Assembly: GCF_032452875.1 (NCBI RefSeq)
Contig: NC_083890.1
Location: 45,134,483 to 45,198,482 of the forward strand
Direction: 5' to 3'
DNA from: Bos javanicus
Taxonomy: Eukaryota > Chordata > Mammalia > Artiodactyla > Bovidae
DNA: 64,000 bases
Under the pieces are notes generated by a model. The model did no database searches, was not told the DNA's origin, and was given only the letters and a program-made list of their open reading frames with translations. Below are positions 1 through 12,185 of the stretch, piece by piece (the first letter of the stretch is position 1; the number at the start of each line of letters is the position of its first letter). Made by a program: the position numbers and the translations under genes.

Positions 1-88
1 ACTCAATGACCCCGTGGACTGCAGCCTACCAGGCTCCTCCACCCAGGGGATTTTCCAGGCAAGAGGACTGGAGTGGGGTGCTGTCTCC
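1..88 (-). mobile_element. Bov-A SINE fragment
   Basis: Reverse-oriented Bov-A core cut off by the window edge: the 'actgcagcctaccaggctcc' and 'ttttccaggcaagag' blocks shared by many SINEs in this window are present. Confidence 0.85.
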
Positions 89-1587
89 ACAATTCCAGCC
101 AAAGAAAGGCACTTGCCCATCATGGGGGTTTCCCTCCTTGCTGAGCTGACGGGGCAAACCGCAAACATAGACGCACAGGAATATCTTGGGTAGGATATAA
201 GTAGAATTGGTTACCAGTGTGTACTTTCATGGGTGGGATTAGAAAAGCCGTAGGGAAACTCCCAATTATTTGTTCGTGGTAAGTGGGGTGATGTGAAAGG
301 TGCGTTCCCTTTTTTTTTGTTTCATTTGGGCTTTTTCCCCCAAATACATTTCTTTCAACAGAAAATAACATTTCCCTTTTGATTGAAAAGGTGGTAGCAT
401 CACAGAGCAGAAAATGGGTCAAGTTCTGATAGTGCTCCCTGAGTTTCCTGAATTGGATCCACTCTTCTTAGAACAGAACTCTCCTGGACTCCTGCAGTGA
501 ACGGCAGGTCTATCTCCTGGACGACAGGACAGGGTGGCTCTATTTCAGGAATTCTAGCACAGAGCTTCTCAACCTGGAATGTGCTAATGAATCACCCCGG
601 GGACTTATTAAAGGGCAGCTCTCATTCGGTCATTCCAGGGTGGGGTTGAGATTCAGCGTTTCAAACCAGCCCCCAAAGGATGCTGCTGCTGCTTGCTGGT
701 CCATGGACCAGCTGTGGGTAGCCAGGGCCCAGACCGCTGCCAGACAAGGTAGCAAGCCAGGCGATCTGATTTAGGGATGAGACCACAGAGCAAACTAGCA
801 AGTCAGAAGCTTCCCAAAGTTAGGACCAAGGAACGCCCAAGATCCTTGGGCCAAGAGTGGATTCCAGAACAGGATCAATCAGGAGTGGTCAAGGGCCCAG
901 GGCCTCTGAGGCTGGAGGCAGTTGATTGATGCCCACTGATCCCATCGCTGGAACACCTAGGAAGTGCTAACACCAGTAGAACTAGGTTTAAACATCAGCC
1001 CCCCATTTCTTTACTGGCTTTTACCATAAATGGAAAGGCTTTCCCTGGGAAGTCCCCAGGGATCTTACACTGCAGTGTGGTCACTGCTGTTATCGCTGAT
1101 ATTACAGTAAGGCCAGTGATGCCAGTAAGCTGGAATGTTTGTTCCAAACACCAGAATGTCCAGTTCTTTGTGATGATTCTTTAAGGAGAGCCTCTGGTAT
1201 TTTGAAATTGACACACTTATGAAAAAAAGTAAATACTAGGTGGCCAGCCAGAATCGGAGGGAATTTCCCACCCTGACCTGCACATGCCAAAGCCGGCCAG
1301 AACGCTCGGTGGCGTTTTCCTCCTTATTGCTGGCACCGAAACAATACAGGCATCGTAGTGTACGCAGGAGATAGGGTACACCCGCTAACCAAACAAAAGA
1401 CCAGAACGGGCTTTGTTCTAGGACTCTCCGTTCTGCGGCTGAGGAGCTCCTGAAGGCCTTCTACCTGCAAGTCCTTGGAGTGCAAATTGGATTCCTTCAA
1501 GCCCCCAGTGGGCTTCTTCCTATAACCAGGACTTTAGTGAGGACATGACTCCTGGCGTTGCCTGCGTCGTTGTTGTCTTAGTTGTTT
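89..1587. other. Intergenic, no gene seen
   Basis: No reading frame with recognisable protein similarity and no convincing splice structure. The only older repeat recognised is a MER5-like remnant near 556-735. The short minus-strand frames here contain no known domain. Confidence 0.6.
556..735. mobile_element. Possible MER5/MER58-type hAT transposon remnant
   Basis: The phrase 'gagcttctcaacctgg', followed by a 'gaatcaccccgggga' block, resembles the terminal part of MER5/MER58 hAT-Charlie elements. The match is diverged and recalled from memory of the consensus, so the family name is tentative. Confidence 0.4.
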
Positions 1588-1787
1588 AGTTGCTAAGTCC
1601 TGCCCAACTCTTCTGCAACCCCATGGACTGTAGCCCACTAGGCTCCTCTGTCCACAGGATTCTCCAGGCAAGAATACTGCCGGGGGTTGCCATTCCCTTC
1701 TCCAGGGGATTTTCCCGACCCAGGGATTGAGTCTGTGTCTCCTGTACTGCAGGTGGATTCTCTAGTGCTGAGTCACCAGGGAAGCCC
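1588..1787 (-). mobile_element. Bov-tA SINE
   Basis: Complete minus-strand Bov-tA. The Bov-A part comes first (from the 'agttgctaagtcctgccc' block) and the tRNA-related head ends at 'gtcaccagggaagccc'. Confidence 0.9.
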
Positions 1788-1799
1788 ATTGTGTGAGTG

Positions 1800-2012
1800 T
1801 GTGTGCATGCTAAGGCTTCAATTGTGTCTGACTCTGTGACCTTACAGACTATAGCCCACCAAACTCCTCTGTCCATAGGATTCTCCAGGCAAGAATATGG
1901 AGTGGGTTGCCATGGCCTCCTCCAGGGGATCTTCCTAACCTAGGGATTGAACCCAAGACTCTTGAGGTCTCCTGCCTTGACAGTCAAGCTCTTTACTAAG
2001 AACACCACCTGG
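1800..2012 (-). mobile_element. Diverged Bov-tA SINE
   Basis: A second minus-strand Bov-tA directly after the one at 1588-1787. It is more diverged, so it is an independent insertion and probably older. Together they form a head-to-tail SINE cluster. Confidence 0.8.
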
Positions 2013-2336
2013 GACCTTACGAGGGTCTTATTTCTGAAATGGTATCATCATACCAGACTGAGGAAGCTCCTTAAATTTCTTTATCAAGTGCAAGCAGGTC
2101 TCACTGAAGGCCTAGAAAGAATTTAAAGGACATCCCCCTTTCTTTGGGGTTCCCCTGCTCTGACTGGTGCCACTTAAAAAGTGAAAAAAGCCCCACAGCT
2201 TTAGAAAATATTTGGCAAGAACAAAATTCCTTCTAGACATTAAGATAAATTCCATGCTTATTTTTCTCTTAAATGCTGAAGGTTTCGTAGGCTTTCTATA
2301 GACTGAGTCTGAAGCCTGAGGGCAGATACGAATGGG

Positions 2337-2533
2337 GCTTTCCCAGGGGGCTGCCAAAGCAGGAGACATAAGAAACTCAAGTTGAATCCCTGGGTGGGAA
2401 AGTTCCCCTGGAGGAGGAAATGGCAACCCACTCCAGTATTCTTGCTGGGAAATCCCATGGACAGAGGAGCCTGGAGGGCCACGGTCCATAGGATTGCACA
2501 GTCGGACACAACTGAAGTGACTTAGCACACGGC
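2337..2533 (+). mobile_element. Bov-tA SINE
   Basis: Plus-strand Bov-tA with a degraded tRNA-like head, an 'ggaaatggcaacccactcc' core and an 'acaactgaagtgacttagc' tail. It is inverted relative to the pair at 1588-2012. Confidence 0.85.
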
Positions 2534-3592
2534 ACACGTGCAGATGCAGACGCACACGCCTTCTGGCTGCGTCTCAGCGCCCACGTCCGCACGGTGTGGT
2601 CACTGAGGCCGCTGCACCCCTGTTGCATTCGCGGGCTTCCAGCTGTGTTCCCTGGGCCTGCCCTCGCCGCTGCTCTGCACGTTCCTGGCACGTCTGCTGG
2701 TTTTTCCGTCTCAGGCCCGTGGAAGAACATAAACATTTCGCCTTTTCTGAACGGGACTTGCAGGGAGTGTGTGAGTATCTAACTTCCTAGAAACCAGGAC
2801 TGTTTTCTCTTGCCAGGCGCCACCGCCGGGCCTTCCTGTGCAGGAGGTCATTTCAATGAGGACTCGGAGCTTCGTCAACGGAGAAAAGAAGGTCACTCTC
2901 AGACAGGATGTAGGGAAGACGTCCTGAGTGAGCCTTGCTGGGCAAGAGACGCCGAGGGGACCAAGAATGTGGGCCAGTCCCCCAGGAAGTTATTCATGAG
3001 CCTGCACTGCAGGATAAACAGCCAACCAAAGTCTTTTCTAAACAGCGAAAATCACAATGCTCCGAATTCCAGAAAATCCTCAAACAATGGCTGCACATTC
3101 CTTTTCCTCTATTTGCTTATTTGTGCACCGAGTGCTTTCAGATAGACCAGCAACTGGGGTCCTGCCTTGGGCTTCGGGGAGAGAAACAGGCAGGGCGGTG
3201 GCCGAGCTCGCCAGTGCTGCCCGTCTTCTCGGAGCGTGTGGGTCTCGCTCCCCACGCCAGCGCCGGAGCTCAGAACCACTCTGCTCCCACGAGCCGGCCC
3301 GAAGCCTCTTTAAGCCTCATCAGCAGTATGGGGAGCAAAGGCAGGGACATGCTTCTGTGGTTCATGTCACCACAAGATGTAAATGGGTCAGTTTAGAAAG
3401 TTTTTCCTGAGGAAACCAAAAGACTATTTGGGGAACTAGAAACTTCCTGTATATCCACCTGACTTCAGTTCAGTTCCAAAACTCCTCTGATATATATATT
3501 TTCAATTAAATTATAACGTACACTTGATTACATATGTACACATACGTAGATGTATATAATTATAAAATAATATCCTGAATATTATTTTATTG
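2534..3592. other. Intergenic, no gene seen
   Basis: Moderately GC-rich up to about 3330, with several overlapping open frames on both strands of up to 153 codons. None has a recognisable domain and the frames overlap one another, as expected of GC-rich non-coding DNA. An AT-rich stretch of TA steps follows at about 3490-3590. Confidence 0.55.
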
Positions 3593-4217
3593 CAGTTGTT
3601 CAGTCACTAAGTCATGTCTGACTCTTTGTGACCCCATGGACTGCAGCATGCCAGGCTTCTCTGGCCTTCACTATCTCCCTGAGTTTGCTCAAACTCATGT
3701 CCATTGAGTCAATGATGCCATCCAACCATCTCATTCTCTATCTTCCCCTTCTCCTCTTGCCCTCAATTTTTCCCAGCATCAGGGTCTTTTCTAATGAGTC
3801 AACTCTTTGCAGCAGGTAACCAAGGTATTGGAGCTTCAGCTTCAGCAACAGTCCTTCCATTGACTATTCAGGGTTGATTTTCTTTAGGATGGACTGGTTT
3901 GATCTCTTTGCTGTCCAAGGGACTCTCAAGAGTCTTCTCCAGCAACACAGTTCGAAAGCGTCAATTCTTCGGCTCTCAGCCTTCTTTTTGGTCCAGCTTT
4001 CACATCCATACATGACTACTGGAAAAACTGTAGCTTTGACTAGATGGATCTTTGATGGCAAAGTGATGTCTCTGCTTTTTAATTCGCTATCTAGGTTGGT
4101 CATAGCTAGTCTTCCAAGGAGCAAGTGTCTTTTACTTTCATGGCTGCAGTCACCGTTCATATTGATTTTGAAGCCCAAGAAAATGAAATCCAACACTGTT
4201 TCCGCATTTCCCCATGT
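3593..4217 (-). mobile_element. BovB (RTE) LINE 3' fragment
   Basis: 5'-truncated BovB reading on the minus strand. The minus frame at 3864-4196 carries the usual C-terminal segment of the BovB reverse-transcriptase protein, including 'VMYGCESWT' and 'RRLLRVPWTA'. The coding sequence is interrupted and the copy is dead. Confidence 0.9.
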
Positions 4218-4769
4218 ATTATTTTATAGATAAATAAAAATATTTGTAGAAAATAAACTGTGATGCTTCAGATACGTCATTATCCCAATATTTGTTTATT
4301 GGCAAGTATTTATTCTTCACAGGAAGGAATAGAAACACTCGTTTGTCTTTTTCCTTATTCAGTAAAGTTCACTTGGAAATTTTGTTAGCGTTGTCCCTTC
4401 CCTGCTCCACCTGCACACCAGATGTCCCTTCACCTACTCTATTTTTTCTACAGTATTTATAACTTCTAATGCACTGTGTGATTTATTGTTTATTGCTTAC
4501 CATCTGTCTTCTGCACTCCCCTCCCACCCTTATAATGTAAGTTTTCAAGACAACAATTTTTGGTGTTGTTCCTTTATGTATCCCAATCACAGAATAGCGA
4601 TTGGCATAACTAAGACCATCAAAATTAATTTTCGAATGAATGAATAACTACTTCTGCCTCATCTCCCCTGATTCAAAAGCATCAACCAACACTTCTGGTC
4701 ACTGTGAATCTAAATGGAAGGCTGGGGAGGTGTTGGGGTGGGAGGTACTTTCTGAAGGATGGATGACCA
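4218..4769. other. Spacer between two BovB fragments
   Basis: AT-rich non-coding sequence. No gene or repeat family recognised. Confidence 0.55.
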
Positions 4770-5353
4770 ACTCAGTTCAATTCAGTTCAGTTGCTCAGTC
4801 ATGTCCGACTCTTTGCGACCCCATGAACTGCAGCACGCCAGGCCTCCCTGTCCATTACCAACTCCCAGAGTTCACTCAGACTCACGTCCATCAAGTCAGT
4901 GTTGCCATCCAGCCATCTCATCCTCTGTCGTGCCCTTCTCTTCCTCTCCCCAATCCCTCCCAGCATCAGAGTCTTTTCCAATGAGTCAACTCTTCGCATG
5001 AGGTGGCCAAAGTACTGGAGTTTCAGCTTTAGCATCAGTCCTTCCAAAGAACACCCAGGACTGATCTCCTTTAGAATGTACTGGTTGGATCTCCTTGCAG
5101 GCCAAGGGACTCTCAAGAGTCTTCTCCAACACCACAGTTCAAAAGCATCAATTCTTTGGCGCTCAGCCTTCTTCACAGTCCAACTCTCACATCCATACAT
5201 GACCACTGGAAAAACCATAGCCTTGACTAGACGGACCTTTGTTGGCAGAGTAATGTCTCTGCTTTTGAATATGCTATCTAGGTTGGTCATCACTTTCCTT
5301 CCAAGGAGTAAGTGTCTTTTAATTTCATGGCTTCAATCACCATCTGCAGTGAC
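4770..5353 (-). mobile_element. BovB (RTE) LINE 3' fragment
   Basis: Minus-strand BovB with the 'ttcaattcagttcagttgc' tail at its 3' end (left side). The frame at 4799-5293 is open for 164 codons and ends with the conserved 'RAAVHGVAKSRT' C-terminus. It is better preserved than the copy at 3593-4217 and in the same orientation, but lacks the endonuclease and catalytic reverse-transcriptase regions. Confidence 0.93.
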
Positions 5354-6128
5354 AACTCACAGGCACACAATTAAGAGTCAACAAAAGAGGCATTGGGGTG
5401 GGTGTGGAACAAATCGGTTAGATTTTAATAGGCCCAACGGAAGAAACTGGGACTCCCCTGGAACGAAACACAGAAATAAGCCCCCAGAAAGCCTGTGGGG
5501 CCCCCACTGTCAGGTAGCTTTGAAGCCCATCATCTGGAGAGGCCAGTTCCCAGAGTGCCTACTTGTGCTTGTAGGACTCAGGCTTCGAAGAAAGACCCTT
5601 ATAAGCCTCCCCTGCTCTCTTTTTCTGAGATTCTGTGAATTTCTCAGTCCATCCCAGTGGCAGGAATTCATACCACATCAAACTTCCTGATGATGCTGGT
5701 AACACAACTGGTGTGAAAAGGACTCCAGACGTGGATCCAAGAGAGACGGAAGAGGGTGAGGCTGAGCACTCTGGGGAAAGAGCCAGGGGCGGCTGGCTTT
5801 GCTCCGCTCACTTGCTCTGGTTTCTACCAGACGCACATCAATCCTGCAGAGTTTTCAGCGAGCCTTTTCCTGGCAACATTCAGATTATTCCTGAAATCAA
5901 CACGATGCATTTTTCAGCTCCTTCCGGAGACTGTGATATGGGAGTGGAGGTCTTAAAGGAGACAAGGGGCTCAGTGCTGGAACTCAGTCACAAAACTGGG
6001 TCCATGAGGGGTAAAACAGAGTGTCTTTGGGGCTGAGACCTTAATTCCATCCATGCCACCCACCTGCCCAGCCCGTAACTGATGCAATTGCATTATCTAG
6101 TCTCTGCATTCCCTAGGTTCGCCGTCTG
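5354..6128. other. Intergenic, no gene seen
   Basis: An open plus frame at 5635-6036 (133 codons) has no recognisable domain, membrane segment or splice context. I do not call it a gene. Confidence 0.5.
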
Positions 6129-6340
6129 GTGGCATTAGTGGTATAGAACCCCGCCTGCCAATGTAGGAGACACAAGAAATGCAGATTTGATCCCTGAGTC
6201 AGGAAGACCCCCTGGAGAAGGAATTGGCAACCCACTCCAGTATTCTTGCCTGGGAAATCCCATGGACAGAGGAGCCTGGAGGGCTACAGTCCATAGGGTC
6301 ACAGAGTCGGACATGACTGAAGCAACTGAGCACACACAAT
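6129..6340 (+). mobile_element. Bov-tA SINE
   Basis: Plus-strand Bov-tA with a degraded tRNA-like head, an intact core and a 'gagcacacaca' tail. Confidence 0.88.
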
Positions 6341-6602
6341 GAGATCCTTAAAGCACCCTTGGGTTCTCTAGATAAGACGCACCTCTGTGATGTTGAAGAT
6401 GGGGATTCATTCAGCGTCACAAAGAGGCATGTAAGGTCCTCTTTCCGCATTTCTGGGCAGAGTGGAGCGTGCTATATATTTCATGTCTTTAAGACAGCAA
6501 TCTCGTAAAGAATGAGGATCATTCTTAATTAAATCATAGATCACCGTCCCAACAACAAAAGTCAATACAAATTTATTTATAGGCAGAGAGAGCTTGGAAT
6601 CC

Positions 6603-6775
6603 CTGATAGTTGGTAAAGAATCCTCCTGCAACGCAGGAATCCTGGGTTCGATTCCTGGGTTGGGAAGATCCCCAGGAGAAGGGAATGGCTACCCAGTGCA
6701 GTATTGTGGCCTGGAGAATCCCATGGACTCTGTGGTCCACGGGGTCACAAAGAGTCGGACACGACTGAGCGACTT
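6603..6775 (+). mobile_element. Bov-tA SINE
   Basis: Plus-strand Bov-tA starting in the tRNA-related head ('agttggtaaagaatcctcc') and ending in 'agagtcggacacgactgagc'. The 'tgggttgggaagatcccc' wording marks a different subfamily from the copy at 6129. Confidence 0.9.
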
Positions 6776-7534
6776 TCCCTTTGAATTTGGAAGGGTCACT
6801 CATGGCTTTCAAGGCAAACTCAGAATGAAGCAGTCCCACTTCCTGTTGGGGGCACTTTCCTCCTTGAAAGCCATCATTAAGTGGACTCAGGTAGACCACC
6901 GATGTTTACAACTTAAACCGTTTTGATCTTGTCATTCAACCCCGGCCACTGAGGCTCTGAGCTTGGGACTCCAATTTAGTGGGGGTTAAATGTTTTTAAA
7001 TGTTAGCTGCTGCACAAAGACCCTCCTAAAGTAAGACTGTAATTCTTACTTTAACCAGAAGACCGGGGTTTCTTAAAAGGCCACTTCCTTTCCCGCATTT
7101 TTTTTTTTTTTTGACCCAGCTGGCTGCACTTAGAGCGGATGGTTCTCAGTGCAGTTCAGGGGCTGCCTCTGTCTTGACAGGGCAAGTGGCCAACTGGATC
7201 TTAAACCAGCCAGTAAACAAGAAGTACTGGAATTGAAGGAGGGTTGGTGGAAGTGCCTGCCAGGGGGAGGAAGCTGACCACGGGTGCAGAGTCGTTAACT
7301 CCAGGGTTAACTGCCCATTGAAATGCTGTCTAAACTGAGCCCTGCCCTTTCTTCAGCAGGTTAGGGTTAGGGTTGAAGATGCTGCACAAGATAAGAGCTG
7401 GGGACAGCCTGCTTTGGTTCATGGGGTCATAGCAAGCTTGCCAAACAGCTGAAGGGGGTGGGGGAGAGCATCTGCTTTTTAAAAAGAGTCATAAATGTAA
7501 AATTAACACACCATATCCTGTTTTGGATGGCCTT
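6776..7534. other. Intergenic, no gene seen
   Basis: Contains a T-run at about 7100 and a short telomere-like run at 7361-7374. No coding evidence. Confidence 0.55.
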
Positions 7535-7722
7535 CCCTCACGGCTCCGTGGTAAAGAATCTGCCTGCTACCGCAGGAGATGCAGGTTCCATTCCTAGGGT
7601 GGGGAAGATCCCCGGAGAAGAAAATGGCAACCCACTCCAGTATCCTTGCCTGGGAGATCCCATGGACAGAGGAGCCTGGTGGGCTACAGCTGGACACGAC
7701 TTAGCGACTAAACCACAACAAC
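7535..7722 (+). mobile_element. Bov-tA SINE
   Basis: Plus-strand Bov-tA. A small internal deletion removes part of the 'gtccatggggtcgcaaagag' segment: 'gggctacag' joins directly to 'ctggacacgac'. Confidence 0.9.
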
Positions 7723-8790
7723 AATCTTGTTTTAGAAACAACCGTGCTGCAGCAGCTCTGCCATCTTTCTGTCTGAACTGTGAGCGGGGCTCGGGTCAAA
7801 GGTCTACCCCACCCTCCCACTAGCCCAGATACACCGTGCTCAATCAGGGCAACGTCCCAATAAGCCCTTTGCCCGAGGCCAGGATGCCTTGCTCAGAGCA
7901 AAGCCTCCAAAGCGGTGGCTTCTCGCCTCTCTAGCTGTTGGCATCACGCACACGGATTCTTAAGTTTCACTTTCGCACTGATTCTGCCCAGTCTGTTTTC
8001 CAGGGAGGCTCAGGATCTCTTTGCAAATGATGCCCCAGGAGGCCTCTGCTGTTTCCCCCAGTCCCAGTAGCTTTACGTTCTCTTTTCAGCCCCTGCACAC
8101 AGTAGCCCTTTTGTTTTCTCTGGAGCCATCATGCTGACACGGCTTCCCTTTGCCTGTTATAATCCGTCTGTCTTTCTGTGTATTTATCTCTGCAGGGATG
8201 TAGTTCCGAAGAAAGAAGAGTCAGCTATGCATTGATTCCTCGCAGCCTGCTGGGCTGTTTATGTCCTTACAAAGCACTTGCCCCAGAAAGGAACACGGGC
8301 GGCGCTAGACATCCCAGAAAACAAACCATTCCAACATCAGGTAACCAAGCAGGCACACAGGGAGCTCACAACACACCTATTTTTTCCTTTGTATGAGAAC
8401 AAACGGTGCCTGGGAGTGCCCACACTCGAGTGTTAGGGGAAACAGGCTCGTGATGCCTCAATCAGGATTTCTTCCTTTCCCAGGCCTCCTGTACCCGCCC
8501 GTGGGCAGCCAAGCCAAGAATGGGAGTGGATTCTTGAGTGGAAGGCTCCAAATGAGACTCTGGAAGGTCCTGGCCCGCTGGGATCTTGGAGGTGGTGGCT
8601 GATGGGGCTCTGAAAGTCCTGCCTGGCTTCCGATGATTCCCTTGTATTGATGGTTACACTACCCATTCCAAGTTCCTGAAATATAAGTGTTTACCAGAGG
8701 ATTTTTAAAAGGAAACTTCTGGAAGCTGATAAAAATTGCTTTCAGCTTTGAGGAAGAATGGTGTTTTGTGCTGCTGTATTCCTCCACAGA
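7723..8790. other. Intergenic, no gene seen
   Basis: Mixed-composition unique sequence with short open frames on both strands. None shows a known domain. Confidence 0.55.
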
Positions 8791-9003
8791 GGGCTTCCCT
8801 GGTGGCTCAGTGGTAAAGAATCCACCTGCCAATGCAGGAGATGCAGAAGATGTGGGTTCAATCCCTGGGAAGGGAAGATCCCCCAGAGAAGGAAATGGCA
8901 ACCCACTCCAGTATTCTTGCCTGGAAAATCCCATGGACAGAGGAGCCTGGCGGGCTGCAGTCCATAGGGTCGTGAAGAGTCAGCCACAACTTAGCGACTA
9001 AAG
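8791..9003 (+). mobile_element. Bov-tA SINE
   Basis: Well-preserved plus-strand Bov-tA beginning 'gggcttccctggtggctcag' and ending in 'acttagcgacta'. There is a short duplication ('aggagatgcagaagatgtg') in the tRNA-like head. Confidence 0.92.
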
Positions 9004-9767
9004 CAACGTTCTTTCACCAAGGCTTTGACAAAGATACATGATGATATTTCAAAAGGCAAGGCACAGCCCAGGCAGCATAGTTGTGAAAGATGCCAGGGCT
9101 CTCCTGCCTTGAACCCTTCTAATCACAACAGAAACTGAGTGAAGCGCCAAAGCCCCGGAGCTCGGCCCACCGTCCTCTCCCCTCCCACCTTCAGCCCTTC
9201 TCTTCCCCACGTTCCCAGGGACCGGAAGTCACCCTGGCGTCATTGCCGTCTCCAGGGGTTACAGTTTCTCCCGCTCAAGGCTGCTGTTTGGGGTCGGTCT
9301 CAGCCTGTCCGCCAGGAACATCTGAGGGCGCTCCCCTGGGGCCCTGCTCCTGCAGGGAGCCCCCACGACAGTCCCCCTCACTGAAGCTATTTGGAGACTG
9401 GACCAGTCCTCGTGGTTCTCATCATGATCACAGATTGTCCCCACCTCTGCAACAACCATCCAGGAACTCAGAGAAACCAAGATACATAACTCACAAGTCC
9501 TGGGGGCCAAAGCGAGGGAGGGAGAGAAAACACAGACCCAGGCTTCTGCCTTTACTGGGGTCCAGGGTGGGGTTCCTAGGACAAAGCATTTGTCTTGGAG
9601 AGGAAGAGGAAGGCAGGAAGGAGGGAAGGGCAGGTGAGGGCAGCTGGCAGGGGAGCAAAGTGGAAGTCCCCCTCGGATGAGCCGTGGTGGCTCCCTGAGC
9701 CAGGGGGTCACGTGGGAGGCTCAGAGGGGGTGGTGGCAGGAGTGAAAACGGTCTGGAATTCCGTCTG
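9004..9767. other. GC-rich intergenic stretch
   Basis: Notably GC-rich from about 9130 to 9740, with overlapping long frames on both strands (about 145-150 codons). Neither frame has a recognisable domain. The overlap argues for composition rather than coding. No gene called. Confidence 0.5.
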
Positions 9768-10134
9768 GTTAACTGTGGTGCTGGAGAAGACTCTTGAAAG
9801 CCCCTTGGACTGCAAGGAGATCCAACCAGTCCATCCTAAAGATCAATCCTGGATGTTCATTGGAAGAACTGATGTTGAAGCTGAAACTCCAATACTTTGG
9901 CGACCTGATGCGAAGAACCAACTCATTTGAAAAGAGCTGATGCTGGGAAAGACTGAAGGCAAGAAGAGAAGGGGACGACAGAGGATGAGATGGTTGGATG
10001 GCATCACCGACTCAATGGACATGAGTTTGAATAAACTCTGGGGGTTGGTGATGGACAGGGAGGCCTGGCGTGCTGCAATTCATGGGGTCACAAAGAGTCG
10101 GACACGACTGAGCGACTGAATTGAACTGAACTGA
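9768..10134 (+). mobile_element. BovB (RTE) LINE 3' fragment
   Basis: Plus-strand BovB tail beginning in the 'gctggagaagactcttga' region and ending with the 'gaattgaactgaactgaaa' tail. It is 5'-truncated and lacks the catalytic reverse-transcriptase domain. Confidence 0.92.
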
Positions 10135-10702
10135 AAATAGGAGAAACTGTTGATCGGCAGGAGGACGAGGCTCCACAGAGCCCTTAGGATAGCCGCTCCC
10201 AAGCCCGGGAGGCATGCTGCTCTCCAGTAGCCCGCAAGTGTCCAAGCGAGAGTGAGTTCAACGAGATTTTCCAAGAAAAGTAGAAGACTTTGCATCCATT
10301 CCAAGAATGGTGCCAAGCAGTGAGGTCGGGCCAGGAGGATACCCAGGAAGGTGAGGTCGCCGCCTGCAAGGGTGGTTGGCCGCTCTGCCCCTCCGCAGGG
10401 ATCTATCTAGCGTCCACCCGTGCAGCCTGTTCCCTCAATCCAGCCGTAAGCATCCTGGGAGATGAGACCCTGGTCATACTGGGAGCCAGCCTTACGGAAG
10501 AAAGAGCAGGGAACTCCCTGCAGGAAGGCACAACTGGGGGTGCCTTGGAATGTCCTTACTGCTTGGGAACTGCTGCCTCTCTCACTGCTGGAAATGAGCC
10601 TTTGAAATCACAGTGAGCGGAGAAGCACAGTAAGAGGAAGACCATTCATGATGGCATCTGGGACTGCCTTAGGCTGACTCCTGAAAATTAGCCAATATCA
10701 GC
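10135..10702. other. Intergenic, no gene seen
   Basis: Unique sequence with a 108-codon open plus frame (10290-10616) that has no recognisable domain. Confidence 0.5.
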
Positions 10703-10892
10703 TGTTTGTGGCTCAGCTGGTAAAGAATCTGCCTGCAATGCGGGAGACCTGAGCTCAATCCCTGGGTTGGGAAGATCCCCTGGAGAAGGGGAAGGCTACC
10801 CACCCCAGTATTCTGGCCTGGAGAATTCCACGAACTGTGTAGTCCATGGGCTCGCAAAGAGTCGGACACGACTGAGTGACTTGCACTTTCAC
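10703..10892 (+). mobile_element. Bov-tA SINE
   Basis: Plus-strand Bov-tA of the 'tgggttgggaagatcccctg' subfamily, ending in 'cgactgagtgacttgcac'. Confidence 0.9.
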
Positions 10893-12034
10893 GTCACTTT
10901 CAGCTGTCCCAGGAGATACGCGTGATGCAAGGTCACCGAGACAGGCTGTTTTGGAAAACAAGGAAGAGGGTGGAAGTGGACAGGCAGTGCGGTGAAGACT
11001 TTAGACAGCAAGACCCCTTGGGATTCTAGGGTGACGGGGAGGAGATGGAGATGAGAAGCCTACAGACAGGAGGCAGAGCGCAGCAAGACCAAAGCAGTAC
11101 CACAAGAGAGCCCTGCGTGCGCTGTGATTTTACTCAGAGGTGACATTTGGGGAACAGTGGAGTATTTTGAGGGAAAAGAAACCCTAGAATCAGCGAATTT
11201 TGCAGAATATAGCGTGGGATTAGCTCAGTTTCTTCTATCAAAACCATCCACCCAGGTTCAACGGAATAAAGTCAGGATGCAAGAAGTCTGGACAGGGCAT
11301 CCTCACCTGACTTATCCTGCACTCGTAGCCCCCAGGCAGACAGTCTTACTACAGAGCGCCTCCCTTTCTCCTGAGAACTCACTTCTACTGAGCACAGTAC
11401 ATGTGCTTTGAGGCTTGAGTCTAGCAAGAGGGGGAGGCCCAATACCCCTCGCCATCCCAGTTCAGCAGGAAGTAGCCAGAAAGACTGCCCCTATTCCCAA
11501 AGAATTGGGCCTCCCATCTCTTGAGAGGGGAATGTTAGGTAGTTAGAATAGAAAACAGGAGTCCAAAATGGTGGTGACTAAAAGACAAGGAAGGGAAAAA
11601 TCCGAGAAAATAGAACAAAGGAAGGTCCGAGGACCGGAGTGAGGACTTCAAGTAGAACAGCACTCCTGACTAAGCCCAATTTGCATAGGGCAGGCCCAGG
11701 GAGAAGAAAAACACATGTAAAAAGAAGAGCCAAACTCCCTCCGCGGTGCTGGGGCGCTCTTCTCTTCGCGTCTTTGAGTCAACGTGCCCTCACGTCTCAA
11801 AGATGGATTTTCCTGCTATTATCTAAATAAAATAGAGCTGTAACACAGAGCTGGAACACTGATTTGTCTAAGAGCTATAACATGGTCCGTTCAAGACCTG
11901 AGAGCCATAACATGGTCTGTCCAAGACCCGAGAGCTGTGACACGCTGAGAGGGCTTTAATGTCCGTCACTCCAAATCTTTGTTGTGATGAGACAGAACCG
12001 AGGAGCATACACTCGCCTGACAATCCCAACCACC
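10893..12034. other. Intergenic, no gene seen
   Basis: No gene recognised. A small imperfect tandem of the phrase 'ataacatggtc(c/t)gt(t/c)caaga' occurs near 11878-11940 (period about 30 bp). Confidence 0.5.
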
Positions 12035-12185
12035 CTGAGAAACGGGTACTATTATTCTTCCCATTACACAGATGGGGAAACTGAGGCCCAGAGAAATTAA
12101 GCAACTTGTCCAAGGTCACTCATAGAGTAAGTGGCAGAGTCCAAACCCAGATTCAGGCCAGGAGGACTGAAGTCTGTGCTCTTAA
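12035..12185 (+). mobile_element. MIR SINE
   Basis: Classic MIR core and 3' half: 'cagatggggaaactgaggcc', 'caacttgtccaaggtcactc' and 'gtgctcttaact' in the right order. Confidence 0.85.

Noticed and set aside
2594..3410. Several overlapping open frames of 60-153 codons
   Set aside because: They overlap in different frames in GC-rich DNA, have no recognisable domains and no splice context.
4899..5690. 263-codon plus-strand open frame, the longest outside the L1
   Set aside because: Most of it is the antisense of the BovB copy at 4770-5353, whose protein reads on the other strand. The remainder has no domain.
7361..7374. Interstitial telomere-like sequence (TTAGGG repeats)
   Set aside because: Only just over two units, well within chance expectation and with no flanking signature of fusion or repair.
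7535..7722. Possible tRNA gene (A-box and B-box-like sequence)
   Set aside because: It is the tRNA-related head of Bov-tA; the same applies to the other Bov-tA and CHR copies in the window. The head does not fold as a tRNA gene and is joined to the Bov-A body.
9243..9711. Opposing frames of 145 and 150 codons
   Set aside because: Both strands open over the same GC-rich region, which is a composition effect; neither resembles a known protein.
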